The position numbers and the translations under genes were made by a program. 60,213 bases of DNA from CAXSBR01 sp964236495. Lineage in GTDB: Bacteria > Actinomycetota > Actinomycetes > Mycobacteriales > Jatrophihabitantaceae. Numbering within the stretch: position 1 is the stretch's first letter; every line of letters starts with the position of its first letter. Where the stretch lies: contig CAXSBR010000019.1 of the NCBI GenBank assembly GCA_964236495.1, positions 1 to 60,213 of the forward strand. Reading direction: 5' to 3'. This document shows, piece after piece, positions 8,402-17,176 of this stretch. The notes under the pieces were generated by a model that did no database searches, was not told where the DNA came from, and worked only from the letters and a program-made list of their open reading frames with translations.

Positions 8402-9631
8402 CTAGCGCGGGCGTGTCGTGCGTCTCCAGGCCGAGAACGAGTGCGCCGACCCAGCGGTCGGCCTCGCCAGCCACGGCCAGGGATGAACTTCGACCGGACC
8501 GAGGGTGCGGGCCTTGCGCGCCCATCCTGGTACCGGGGTCCAGGTGGCGGCGAGCGCCCGGCCGGCGAGTTCGTCGGTAACGCGGCCGCGACGCACCTCG
8601 AGCTCGCGTCCACCGGCGATCTCGCCGAGCGTTTCGGCAAGGAAGACCAGGCGTTTGCCCGACAGGCGCAGGCGCGTCAGCAACGGTTCGTCGAACACGA
8701 ACACGGCGGGACGTAGTGGATCGGCGGCGAGGGCGGGGTCGTCACGACCCAACGACTCGGCAGTCAACCAGACGATCTGCCCGTCGTTGCCGTTGACTTC
8801 GACCGGGCCGCCGTCGGCGGCCACCGTCTGCAGATCTGGACCCGGCACGCTGGGTCCGGCCGCGGCGTCAGGCCAGTCCTGAATCGGACACGCCGCCGAC
8901 AGCGGGCACTGGCGGCACAGCTGCGGCGCCCGCTTTTCCACCTGCCAACGGCTGAAGCCGTAGACCTTGTCGCTGCCGGTACCGACCGTCCACTGCCAGC
9001 CCAGACGATTCGCTGCGCGCGAACCGTCGAGCAGATGCACGAACATCTCCTGCTCGCCCGCGCGCCAGTCGGCGCCGGCGCGCACCGCCCACTGCGAGGC
9101 CAGCCACATCCGGGTCTGGTTGACCAGCCAGCCGTCGCCGTGCAGTTCGGCGACCGTGGCCTGCATGCACTGCATCTGTTGCGGCCAGGGCACGTCGGTC
9201 CAGTCGGTCGCTCGTGGCTGTTGCCTGCGCAACGGTGCACCCAGATCTCGGCCCACCCGCGCGTAGAGGTGGCGCGCGTACTCCTGCCACAGCAGCTCGT
9301 CGCGGTAGCGCTGGCGGTCGCGAGCCGGAGCGTCGTGGACGGCGTCCCAGACCTGACGTAGGGGCAGCAGGCCGTAGCGGATGTAGGGCGACATCCGACT
9401 CGCCCCCCGCTGTTCGGGCGGCAACACCGTGCTGCGGCGGGCGGCATAGCCGGTGATGTCGAGCGCGGCAAGGGCGGCGTCGGCCGCGCTCTGGCCACCG
9501 ACGATCGCGCCGGCGCGCACACCGTCGCCGCCCTCCAGGGTGAGGTCGCCCAGATGCCGCCCAACCCACTCGACGACGTCGCTGCGCAACGCACCATCGG
9601 CCAGGGACGGCGGCGCAGGAAGGCGGGTCAC
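8402..9631 (-). CDS. Photolyase/cryptochrome-like protein with swapped domain order
   Basis: 409 residues. The N-terminal 235 residues are the helical FAD-binding domain of photolyases: SRMSPYIRYGLLPLRQVWD, LLWQEYARHLY, GWLVNQTRMWLASQWAV and RLGWQWTVGTGS. A Cys cluster CRQCPLSAAC follows. The C-terminal part (from about residue 290) looks like the Rossmann antenna domain that normally begins photolyases: AVFVFDEPLLTRLRLSGKRL, LVFLAETL and LEVRRG. Canonical photolyases have these parts in the opposite order, so this is a circularly permuted arrangement. DNA repair or blue-light sensing is likely but not proven. Confidence 0.75.
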   Translation of the reverse strand: MTRLPAPPSLADGALRSDVVEWVGRHLGDLTLEGGDGVRAGAIVGGQSAADAALAALDITGYAARRSTVLPPEQRGASRMSPYIRYGLLPLRQVWDAVHDAPARDRQRYRDELLWQEYARHLYARVGRDLGAPLRRQQPRATDWTDVPWPQQMQCMQATVAELHGDGWLVNQTRMWLASQWAVRAGADWRAGEQEMFVHLLDGSRAANRLGWQWTVGTGSDKVYGFSRWQVEKRAPQLCRQCPLSAACPIQDWPDAAAGPSVPGPDLQTVAADGGPVEVNGNDGQIVWLTAESLGRDDPALAADPLRPAVFVFDEPLLTRLRLSGKRLVFLAETLGEIAGGRELEVRRGRVTDELAGRALAATWTPVPGWARKARTLGPVEVHPWPWLARPTAGSAHSFSAWRRTTRPR

Positions 9632-9755
9632 ATTTCCTTTCTACCCGGCATCATGTTCACGACGGTCGCGGCGGCGGCGGCCTGCGACCGAGGCGCCCTG
9701 CCGTCCTGGTCGGGGCCTCCGGTCTGTCGGACGGGTGGCCGGTGGCCCGGTCAGT

Positions 9756-11708
9756 TCAGGCGACAGCCGGTGCTGCAACGCTTGCCTCGATCGAGCCCGG
9801 CAGTGTGGGGGAGGTCGGCCCGAGCTCGGCGCGGGTCGCGCTGGGAAGTTCGGCCGAGCCGGGTGTGGGTAGTCGTCGGGGGCCGGTCGGGTCGGCGCGG
9901 TGGACGCGGTTGCGGCCGGTGCGTTTAGCGGCGTAGAGCGCGGTGTCTGCGGCTCTGGTGAGGCCGGCTGGTGAGGTTGCGCATGCCGGCATGTCCGCGA
10001 CACCCAGGGATGCGGTGACGTGCAGTGTGCCGCCGGTGCCGGGGTAGCGGGCCTCGATTGCGGCGCGTAGGCGTTCGGCGAGTTGCAGGCCGGCCTCGAT
10101 GGAGGTTTCGCGGGCCAGTACGGCCAGTTCTTCACCGCCGTAGCGGTAGGCGGTATCCGTGGTGCGCAGGGCCGCGGTGATCGCGGCCGCGCAGCCTTGG
10201 AGTACTTCGTCGCCGCGTTGGTGGCCGTGGGTGTCGTTGAGCCGTTTGAAGTGATCGAGGTCGAGCATGATGAAGGACAGGGGATTGCCGTAGCGCTTGC
10301 TGCGGTCGACCTCGGCGGCGAAGTCGGCTTCCAGCCGGCGCCGGTTGGCCAGCCCGGTCAGCGCATCGTGCTCGCTGGCGTGGGTGGTGCCTGCATGCAG
10401 CCGGGTTGCTTGGATGGCCGTCGCGGCGTGGACCGACAGCGTTTCCACGACGTCGATGTCCTCGTCGCTCAAGGTGCGGCCGGGGGCCAGTTCCAGTTCG
10501 AGTACGCCGATCACCCTGGCACCCACGATGAGGGGGACCGCGAGCCGGTGGGCTGCGTTGTCGCTGGCGTGGCCCAGAGTTGTGCGGCCGAACTTGGCTG
10601 CGGTGGCCACGTGGCTGGCAGTGAGCAGGTCCCCGGCGTGTTCTGGGCTGTCTCGGGATTGGGAGTTCCAGGCGCAGGTCAGCGCGCCGGTGTCGTCTTG
10701 CAACCAGACCGTCGCCCGTCGCGCGCCGCTGATGGTGACGACGCCATCGGTGATGGCGGCCAGCACGTAGCCCGAGTTCAGGCTGCCGCCGATCTCACGG
10801 GTCATGCTCAGCACGCCGCGCAGCTTGTCGGCCTGCTCGCTGATGCGTTGTTCGTGGCTGCGGGCGAGGTCGCGGGCGGTGGCCAGCGACTGCGTCATCG
10901 TGTTGAAACCGGCCAGCACCTCACTCAGCTCAGCCGGCCCTTCGGTGCTCAAATGCTGTTCCAGACGGCCGGCATGGACGTCGGCCAGCCCGGCGAGCAG
11001 CACGTCGATCGGGGCGAGGATCCGACGCTGCAGCCGATTACGCAGGGATATGCCGATAACGATCTTCACCAGGGCGATGAGGACGGCAAGCGCGGTCACT
11101 GCTTCCAGCACCGTGATCTGCTGGTGGCGCAGGGAGTCGAGTCGGTGCATGGCCATTGCCGTGGTACGCGCGTGCGCGGCGCGGTAGTCGTCGAACAGCG
11201 CTTTGCCCTGATCCAAAAATGTGTTGAGGGCCGGGCCGAGGGCAGGGAAGACCCGCTGCCCGGATGCGGCTGGCATCGCCCAGGCGTCGATCCAACGCTG
11301 CTCAGCGATCTGCAGCGACACCACCGACGCGGTCAAGGTGTCGGTGCCGGTGATCGCCAGCAGGCTGTGGTCGATGCCCGCCAGCGCGGCTTGGGCCCGG
11401 CGGTAGGGCTCCAGAAAGGTCGGCTGACCGCTGATGAGAAACGCGCGGACGCCGGTTTCCTGGTCGAGCATCGCCGTCTGCTGGTCCTGCAGGGCCTGAA
11501 TGCCCGTCTCCAACCGGTTGATCGTCGGGCGTGAGTCGACCAGCAGCCACCCCAGCAGGCTGGTCAGCATCAACACCAAGATCACTCCGCCGGCGATGAT
11601 GAGCCGGAAACTGCCGACCACCATGTCCCCGATGCTCTGACGCCGGGCCGAATCCGGGTCTGCCGAGTCGGCGCGACCCTGCCCACGTGCTGCAGTGTCG
11701 GCGATCAC
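9756..11708 (-). CDS. Membrane diguanylate cyclase (CHASE3-like/HAMP/GAF/GGDEF)
   Basis: 650 residues; makes cyclic di-GMP. Order: a membrane helix at about 33-56, an extracellular four-helix CHASE3-like sensor (LDQETGVRAFLISGQ), a second helix at about 200-222, HAMP, a GAF domain at about 300-440 and a GGDEF domain at about 455-610. The catalytic loop reads YGGEEL and is preceded by DLDHFKRLNDTHGH. An RTTD inhibitory site lies five residues before GGEEL, so product feedback is expected. The C-terminal 40 residues are Pro/Ser-rich and disordered. Its likely antagonist, a GAF-EAL protein, is at 23014-24336. Confidence 0.93.
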   Translation of the reverse strand: MIADTAARGQGRADSADPDSARRQSIGDMVVGSFRLIIAGGVILVLMLTSLLGWLLVDSRPTINRLETGIQALQDQQTAMLDQETGVRAFLISGQPTFLEPYRRAQAALAGIDHSLLAITGTDTLTASVVSLQIAEQRWIDAWAMPAASGQRVFPALGPALNTFLDQGKALFDDYRAAHARTTAMAMHRLDSLRHQQITVLEAVTALAVLIALVKIVIGISLRNRLQRRILAPIDVLLAGLADVHAGRLEQHLSTEGPAELSEVLAGFNTMTQSLATARDLARSHEQRISEQADKLRGVLSMTREIGGSLNSGYVLAAITDGVVTISGARRATVWLQDDTGALTCAWNSQSRDSPEHAGDLLTASHVATAAKFGRTTLGHASDNAAHRLAVPLIVGARVIGVLELELAPGRTLSDEDIDVVETLSVHAATAIQATRLHAGTTHASEHDALTGLANRRRLEADFAAEVDRSKRYGNPLSFIMLDLDHFKRLNDTHGHQRGDEVLQGCAAAITAALRTTDTAYRYGGEELAVLARETSIEAGLQLAERLRAAIEARYPGTGGTLHVTASLGVADMPACATSPAGLTRAADTALYAAKRTGRNRVHRADPTGPRRLPTPGSAELPSATRAELGPTSPTLPGSIEASVAAPAVA

Positions 11709-11824
11709 GCCTACGCCATCGGCATCCCGGGAAGGGACTTGAGCCCGAGAAGTGGCGAAGCTACGTTCGGCGTTGCGCGACTGTGAGGGTCATCCCTGGT
11801 CTGCTGGGCACGCGTCGGCGAGGA

Positions 11825-13099
11825 TCACTGCGGTGGGCGTCGCGCGGCGACGGCCAGCTTCGAGCGCACCCGCATGAGTGGCGCCTTCGGGTCGTGTGGC
11901 TGGGGGATGGCGGCGAGGGTGAAGTCGGCGATGACGCCGGGACCGAAGATCAGGCAGTGGGTGGAACCGCCGAACTGGAAGTAGCCGAGTTCGTCTCCCT
12001 TGCCCACGTGCTGGCCGGGCTGCATCTGCGCGCCGATGCAGCAGGACGACACCTCGGACATGCCGACCGGTATGAAGGCGACCAGTCCGATCGCGGGGTC
12101 GTCGGCTTGGATGAGGAAAACGGCGCGGGCCGCGACGTGGGTGAGGTAGGCCTGGGAGTTGGTGGGCTCGACGGCGTCAGCACCTTCGGAGTCGGCTTCG
12201 GAGTAGTAGGTGCCCGCCACGTTGAACGCCCGCACGATCGTGCCGGCTACGGGGCTGTGCCAGCGGTGGTAGTCGGTGGCGCTGAGGAACGCCTGGTAGA
12301 CGGTGCCGCCGACGAACTGCTCGACCGCCTCGTCGCCGGCGAGCATGTCCTGCAGGGAGTAGGGCTGGCTCTTGATCCAGAACCGGTCCTGGCGCTGGAC
12401 GTCTGCAGCGATCCCGTAGGGCTTGGACTCGCACGCGCTGACGATGACTGAGTCGTCATCGGCTGCCGCTACCGGGCGTTGCCCGTCGGCAAAGCGGCGG
12501 GTGAAGAAGTCGTTCCACGACGTGAAACCCCAGTGTTCGTCGTCGGGATCGTGGTCGAACTGTTCGATGCCCCCGATCGCCTCCTGCGCCGCGGCGCTTT
12601 TCCACCCCGACGAGGAATCGTTGAGCACATACAGCGACGCGCTGCTGCACAGGAACTCACACCACGCCGTCAGGATCTTCTTCAGCATCGCGTTGACCCG
12701 TGGGTCGCGGTAGGCCGCGAACCCGGCTGGGGTTCCCATCGTCCAGTCCAGGATTGCCCCCAACGGCAGCATCACCATCGCGTCGGCACTGAACTCCGGG
12801 GCCATGCCCAGCACTTCGTTGATCAAGCGCAACAGCTGGTCGACACTCTCCAGATGGCGCCGGGTGTAGGGCTTGCTGTCGGGCACTTGGGCGATCATCT
12901 GCTCGATGTACATCCGTATCACCGGGTCGGCGTCCATGAGTTCTTGGAACTCCACCAGCACCGGGTGCAGCTGCACCTGCTCGCCCTTGGCTTCGACCCG
13001 TTCCCGGTGCCCGGACAGCCAAGCCTCCAGGTCGTCCTGGCTGTCGGGGAACCATCCCGCCGCCCGCTGAACATCCACTCCGTGCGCTGCCGTCGACAT
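11825..13099 (-). CDS. Phosphatidylserine decarboxylase-family protein with PSDC N-domain
   Basis: 424 residues. The N-terminal third (about 20-170, e.g. DADPVIRMYIEQMIAQVP and GTPAGFAAYRDP) matches the phophatidylserine-decarboxylase-associated domain. The remainder is a PSD core with FTSWNDFFTRRF, the His-bearing DYHRWHSPVAGTI, and the self-cleavage motif as FGGSTHCL near residue 390. In the family, cleavage before that Ser makes the pyruvoyl cofactor. These two-domain forms are not the housekeeping PSD of phospholipid synthesis and may decarboxylate another amino-acid-derived substrate. Stands alone. Confidence 0.82.
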   Translation of the reverse strand: MSTAAHGVDVQRAAGWFPDSQDDLEAWLSGHRERVEAKGEQVQLHPVLVEFQELMDADPVIRMYIEQMIAQVPDSKPYTRRHLESVDQLLRLINEVLGMAPEFSADAMVMLPLGAILDWTMGTPAGFAAYRDPRVNAMLKKILTAWCEFLCSSASLYVLNDSSSGWKSAAAQEAIGGIEQFDHDPDDEHWGFTSWNDFFTRRFADGQRPVAAADDDSVIVSACESKPYGIAADVQRQDRFWIKSQPYSLQDMLAGDEAVEQFVGGTVYQAFLSATDYHRWHSPVAGTIVRAFNVAGTYYSEADSEGADAVEPTNSQAYLTHVAARAVFLIQADDPAIGLVAFIPVGMSEVSSCCIGAQMQPGQHVGKGDELGYFQFGGSTHCLIFGPGVIADFTLAAIPQPHDPKAPLMRVRSKLAVAARRPPQ

Positions 13100-13194
13100 A
13101 GGTTCAACCTAATCGCACACCACCCGCATACATCATGAGCGGGTGGATCGACTTGTCGACCCGCAGCACCGGATCAAGTAGCGGAAAGCCGCGC

Positions 13195-13222
13195 TTGACT
13201 CCCAGACCACCCTAGGTAGAGT
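13195..13222 (+). promoter_or_regulatory. Leaderless promoter of the padR gene
   Basis: TTGACT (13195-13200), a 16-base spacer and TAGAGT (13217-13222). The padR ATG follows the -10 box by six bases, so transcription should begin at or next to the start codon, giving a leaderless mRNA as is common in Actinomycetota. Confidence 0.6.
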
Positions 13223-13228
13223 ACGAGT

Positions 13229-13561
13229 ATGGCAACGCCGCACGTCCCTCGGATGACAATTCCCACGCAGTACGTACTGACCACCTTGCTGGCCGAGCCG
13301 GACCGCGAGTGCTACGGCGCCGAGATCGGGCTGGCGGCCGGCCTGGCGAGCGGGACGATCCATCCAATTTTGGGCCGCCTGGAAGGTGTGGGCTGGCTGA
13401 CATCGCGCTGGGAACAGATCGACGCCAGCGCCGCCGGACGCCCAGCACGGCGCTACTACCGATTGACCGCGGACGGCGTGTCCAACGCGCAGGCAGCGTT
13501 GGCCGGCGCCTACCGGACCAGGTCCCCGTTCGCGTCGTTGCGACCGGCGACGCAGTCATGA
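13229..13561 (+). CDS. PadR-family regulator
   Basis: 110 residues, single winged-helix domain. The pattern TQYVLTTLLAEPDRECYGAEIG, then IHPILGRLEGVGWLTSRWE and RRYYRLTADG is diagnostic of PadR. Such proteins are dimeric repressors. Its stop overlaps the start of the next gene (ATGA at 13558-13561), the usual actinobacterial pairing of PadR with a small membrane-associated protein. Confidence 0.9.
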   Translation: MATPHVPRMTIPTQYVLTTLLAEPDRECYGAEIGLAAGLASGTIHPILGRLEGVGWLTSRWEQIDASAAGRPARRYYRLTADGVSNAQAALAGAYRTRSPFASLRPATQS

Positions 13562-13962
13562 CGCCGGCCAGCGTCGACTCGGGCAGCGGCGACGAACGCC
13601 GGGCCGGCCTCGCCGCCGCGCTGCTGTGGGCAGCAACCTTGTTACTGCCCCACGGCGTGAGCCGGAATAGGTACCGCCAGGAGTTCGCGGCCGAGATGTT
13701 CGGCCAGCCACGTAGACGTCAGCTCGCCTACTCTTTGCGCGTCTGTCTACACATTTGGCAGCTGCGGACGGTGCTCGTTCATGGAGCCGAAGCCCCCCGC
13801 CTTCCAGTGCTGTGTCGAACGAATCTTCATCACTACTGGGAGAAACATGCGAACGAGCAACATGTGCCTTTCCAAACCTGTCCACGGTGCGGCCGAGAAA
13901 AGGAAAGCCCGCTGGCCAACTCCCTCTTTCACCCGATGCACGTGGGTGGCATGAACTATTGA
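13558..13962 (+). CDS. Small protein with one hydrophobic segment and a CxxC ribbon, PadR partner
   Basis: 134 residues, translationally coupled to padR. The N-terminal half has a hydrophobic stretch (AALLWAATLLLP) followed by RNRYRQEFAAEMFG. The second half has LCRTNLHHYWEKHANE and a CPRCGRE knuckle. PadR-linked proteins of this kind recur in actinobacteria; I infer a role in the PadR stress response, but the biochemical function is unknown. Only one CxxC pair is present, so metal binding would need another pair or a dimer. Confidence 0.65.
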   Translation: MTPASVDSGSGDERRAGLAAALLWAATLLLPHGVSRNRYRQEFAAEMFGQPRRRQLAYSLRVCLHIWQLRTVLVHGAEAPRLPVLCRTNLHHYWEKHANEQHVPFQTCPRCGREKESPLANSLFHPMHVGGMNY

Positions 13963-14030
13963 CGCCGCTGAAGGATGCGGCCGCTTGACTGCCGCAGCGA
14001 CATGCGCTTGTTTTGCTCGACCTATCGGAG

Positions 14031-15092
14031 CTACTGGTCCTCTCGGCTTGGCGCAGGCTGAAACGGGAGTCCTGCGTCCCACCACTCGAGTACGCGCAGC
14101 GCATGGAAGGTGAGCCATCTCGATGCCTCGCCCGGCCCACTGTCGACGTCGAACCACGTGCGGCCTTCATGACGCAACTGCTGGTGCCACTTCCCGTCGG
14201 CGTCACGGGCGGACCGGATGAGCTCGACGGCCTCGGTCATGCGGTGATCCGGGCGCCGACCGTCGTGTAAAGCGGCAGTGCGAAAGTAGTCTGCCGCGCG
14301 TAGCACGGTGTAGAACCACCGGTAGGGGTAGGCGAAGTGTGTGGCCCACGGCGCGTGGATCTCCCCGGTGCTCAGGCGCCGCATCAGACCGCGCAGCAGT
14401 AGGTACTCCTGCGCGCCGTGCCGCGCCTCCCGAAGCGCGGGCGAGCCGCCGGTGCGCACCTCATGGTCGAGAATGCCGACCAGGCTGTTGAGGGTGGAGT
14501 GGAAGGAGGACCGCTGGGCGCCTTCCACCCACATGCAGTTCCACCCGCCGTCGGCGAGGCGGTGCTCGACGAACCACTCGGCGATCGCGGACACGTCAGC
14601 CCCCAGCCACGCGCCGTTGGCGAGTGTGAAGCCGTTGATGCACGCGTCGACCTCGCCTCCCCAGTAGGGCAGATCGTCGTACTCCCAACGCGCGTTGCGC
14701 TCGAGCAGTCCCGCTGTATCCGCACGCAGCTCAGCGGCCTCGACGCCCCACTCGCGTAACGCGTTGAGCGACCAGGTGGTCGCCGTCCAAGGCTGTCCCG
14801 GCTCGGCCCGCGTCGCATCGGCCGGGAAGTAGGCCCCGCCCGCCCACTGGCCGTCCTCGTCCTGGCAAGAAAGCAGCCGTGCCCCGAAGCCCTCCACCGC
14901 GACCCGGGCACGCGTGGCCCGCCAGACGTCCTCGGGCATCCCCGCGAGGTCGCGCTCGATCTGCCATTGCAGGCTCGGGTCGGAATCGAGCAGCCAGGTG
15001 AGCAACGTTCGATCCACCACGTCGGCGACGATAACGCCTCGAGACAGCCCCGCGGAAGGAGCTGGAGCGGTCCGCAGCGTTCCACGGGCCAC
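14031..15092 (-). CDS. Alpha/alpha-toroid protein (prenyltransferase / squalene-cyclase-like fold)
   Basis: 353 residues from a GTG at 15092; starts nearer VADVVDRTLL are possible because the first 20 residues look non-conserved. Repeated helical units with the QW-like signatures DEDGQWAGGAYF, ADGGWNCMWV and DADGKWHQQL fit the terpenoid-cyclase/prenyltransferase toroid. The DxDD motif of class II cyclases is not visible, so a cyclase reaction cannot be assumed. Divergent from a MerR regulator with 89 bases between them. Confidence 0.7.
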   Translation of the reverse strand: MARGTLRTAPAPSAGLSRGVIVADVVDRTLLTWLLDSDPSLQWQIERDLAGMPEDVWRATRARVAVEGFGARLLSCQDEDGQWAGGAYFPADATRAEPGQPWTATTWSLNALREWGVEAAELRADTAGLLERNARWEYDDLPYWGGEVDACINGFTLANGAWLGADVSAIAEWFVEHRLADGGWNCMWVEGAQRSSFHSTLNSLVGILDHEVRTGGSPALREARHGAQEYLLLRGLMRRLSTGEIHAPWATHFAYPYRWFYTVLRAADYFRTAALHDGRRPDHRMTEAVELIRSARDADGKWHQQLRHEGRTWFDVDSGPGEASRWLTFHALRVLEWWDAGLPFQPAPSREDQ

Positions 15093-15144
15093 CTGCTGCG
15101 GCGGCCGTTGCCCTGCCGGGCGCCTCCAATTCTCGGAAAAGGGG

Positions 15145-15169
15145 TTGACCTTGCCCTTGGGTCAAGGTC
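15145..15169 (+). promoter_or_regulatory. MerR-type operator-promoter
   Basis: A perfect dyad ACCTTG-N9-CAAGGT lies at 15148-15168, overlapping the -35 element TTGACC (15145-15150). The MerR ATG follows at 15182. Long-spaced dyads over the -35/-10 interval are the hallmark of MerR regulation, where the activator untwists the promoter. Confidence 0.7.
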
Positions 15170-15181
15170 CACCCTCTGCGT

Positions 15182-16039
15182 ATGGAGCACTCTGACCCGC
15201 CCTCAGAGGAGGGACAGCCTTCGCCGGATAGCCTGCTGACAATCGGTGTCTTCGCCCGCCGGTCGCGGATTTCACCGAAGGCGCTGCGCCTGTACGAACG
15301 TCGGGGTCTTCTCGTCCCCGCCGCTGTCGATGACGACAACGGCTACCGCTATTATCGGCACCGCCAACTCGAAACAGCTCGGCTGATTGCCCGGCTACGC
15401 CGGCTTGACATGCCCCTGCGACGGGTGGCAGAGGTCGTCGCCGCGCCCCGCGACCGCGCTGTCGACCTGCTCGCGACCTACTGGGAAAGCGTCGAACGTC
15501 GCAACGACGCGCAGCGCAGCCTCGCCCGTCACCTGCAGGACCGGCTCAGTGGCGAGCATCCGTTGGCGCCCACACTGGCCGTGGCAGAACGAACGGTGCC
15601 CGATTGCGCCTATCTTGTCGAGCAGCATCACGTCGTCATCGGTGACCTGGCGCTGTGCATCGAGCAGGGTGCGACCCGGTTGATGGCCCTGGCTGATGCC
15701 TGCTCGGCGCGGGCAGGTGACTTCATGTTCGTCTACCACGGCGAAGTCACCGAGGACAGCGACGGCCCGGTCGAGATCTGTCTGCCCGTGGACGCGGACG
15801 CTGCGGCGAAGGCCGGACTGAACACTCGGGTGGAGCCGGCGCACCAGCAGGCCTACGTGCGGCTGACGAAATCCCAGACGGCTTATCCGCAGATTCTGTC
15901 CGCCTACGACGCCGTCTTCGACTGGGTGGATCAGCAAAGCCGACACTATGCCGCACCGCTGAGGGAGATGTACCTCGGGCATTACCCCGAGGCGCGCCCG
16001 GACGACGTGATCTGCGACGTCGCCCTTCCGTTCCGATGA
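15182..16039 (+). CDS. MerR-family regulator with GyrI-like ligand domain
   Basis: 285 residues. The N-terminal MerR helix-turn-helix and wing are clear: IGVFARRSRISPKALRLYER, NGYRYYRHRQLETARLIARL. A coiled-coil linker (about 95-120) leads to a GyrI-like effector domain (about 135-285), as in BmrR/TipA-like multidrug sensors. It is preceded by a consensus dyad promoter and is divergent from the toroid protein, so it probably controls one or both. Confidence 0.88.
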   Translation: MEHSDPPSEEGQPSPDSLLTIGVFARRSRISPKALRLYERRGLLVPAAVDDDNGYRYYRHRQLETARLIARLRRLDMPLRRVAEVVAAPRDRAVDLLATYWESVERRNDAQRSLARHLQDRLSGEHPLAPTLAVAERTVPDCAYLVEQHHVVIGDLALCIEQGATRLMALADACSARAGDFMFVYHGEVTEDSDGPVEICLPVDADAAAKAGLNTRVEPAHQQAYVRLTKSQTAYPQILSAYDAVFDWVDQQSRHYAAPLREMYLGHYPEARPDDVICDVALPFR

Positions 16040-16390
16040 CGAACTCCGTTCCACCGACGTCGGCCGTCTCCGCACGACCGTCCCTCCGTCGCGAGCGGTT
16101 GTGGCATTGCGGTCGGTCGCCGCCATTTTCGGCGGGGGGCCCCGGGTGGTTTCTCACCCGCTTCGCTGAAGACGTATCAGTCCGCGCTGGCGCCGCTCTT
16201 CTACTTGCGTGCTCCGCAGTCGCTGTCGCGTTGGCCCTGCTTGTCGGCGCACGCGCAACGCGTGCCCTTCGCGCGTGACTGGTCGGCAGTGCCGTGGTCG
16301 CCGTTTTGCGTCGATGGCCACGCGTTTTGTCCGAGCCGCGCTCGCCTATACGAATCCAGAATTGTCACCGTCTCCCGAAAGAGCCGCCCT
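16040..16390. other. 350-base gap without gene
   Basis: No coding frame with recognisable content. A GGGGGGCCCCGGG tract near 16134-16146 and a small hairpin (GGGTG...CACCC) are the only structures seen. The region precedes a transporter pseudogene and may be decaying sequence. Confidence 0.4.
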
Positions 16391-17031
16391 ATGTTGGTGA
16401 TGCTGGCCCTGCTCGCCGCCGTGGGTTACGGCGCGAGTGACTTTGCCGGCGGCGTGGCCTCGCGCCGGATGCGGCCGTCGACCGTACTGCTCTACGGCCA
16501 ACCCGTCGGTGCGCTGCTCACCGCGCTGCTGCTGCCACTGTTTCCCGGCTCGCTGGGCGTCCGCGCGGCGACGCTGGCCGCGCTCGCAGCGGTCGCCGGC
16601 TTGGTCGGATTCGGCCTCATGTATCACCTGATGGCCACCTGCCCGCTCAGCACGGTCTCGCCGATCACCGCCGTACTGGCCGCCGCCACTCCGATGGGAT
16701 TCGGCGTGTTCAGTGGGGAGCATCTGCGCGTGGTCTCCTGGGCGGGCATCGCGTGCGGACTGGTCGCCGTGACCCTGATCAGCGCTACGACCACGACTGG
16801 TTCGAACGCCCGGCTTCCGCTGTAATGGCCGGAGCGCTCGATGCCGCCGGTGACGTCTGCTTCCTCTTGGCTACCCGGCACGGCTACCTGTCACTCGTCG
16901 GCGTCGTCGTCGCGCTCTACCCCGCGGTCACCGTGCTGCTCGCCCTAGGCGTGCTCCGCGAAAGGGCCAGCGCGCTACCCCGCGCCGGCATGGTGCTGTC
17001 TGCTATCTCCCTTGCGCTCATCGCCAGCTGA
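16391..17031 (+). pseudogene. EamA/DMT-family transporter with internal deletion and frameshift
   Basis: The first part (16391-about 16810) encodes the first five membrane helices of an EamA permease: GYGASDFAGGVASRR and SPITAVLAAATPMGFGVF. It then hits a stop at 16825. The last helices continue in another frame to 17031 (AGALDAAGDVCFLLATRHG, VVALYPAVTVLLA, VLRERAS). Together they give about 215 residues where about 290 are expected, so the second EamA repeat lost its first two or three helices and the frame. Not a functional transporter. Confidence 0.75.
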
Positions 17032-17176
17032 GCTATCTCCGCCGCCCGCGGCGACCCTCTGCATCCCGATGGTGGTCCGTGCGTCAGACGACCGGGCCGT
17101 CCAGGATGCATACAACAGCCCGCGGCGGCGACTGGTTTGCCCCGGCCTCGCCTAGTGCGCCGGCCAGCCGCCTGAG

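Noticed and set aside
10083..11534. 483-codon plus-strand frame opposite the GGDEF gene
   Set aside because: The GGDEF protein has complete domains on the minus strand; this frame is Gly/Gln/Arg-rich shadow.
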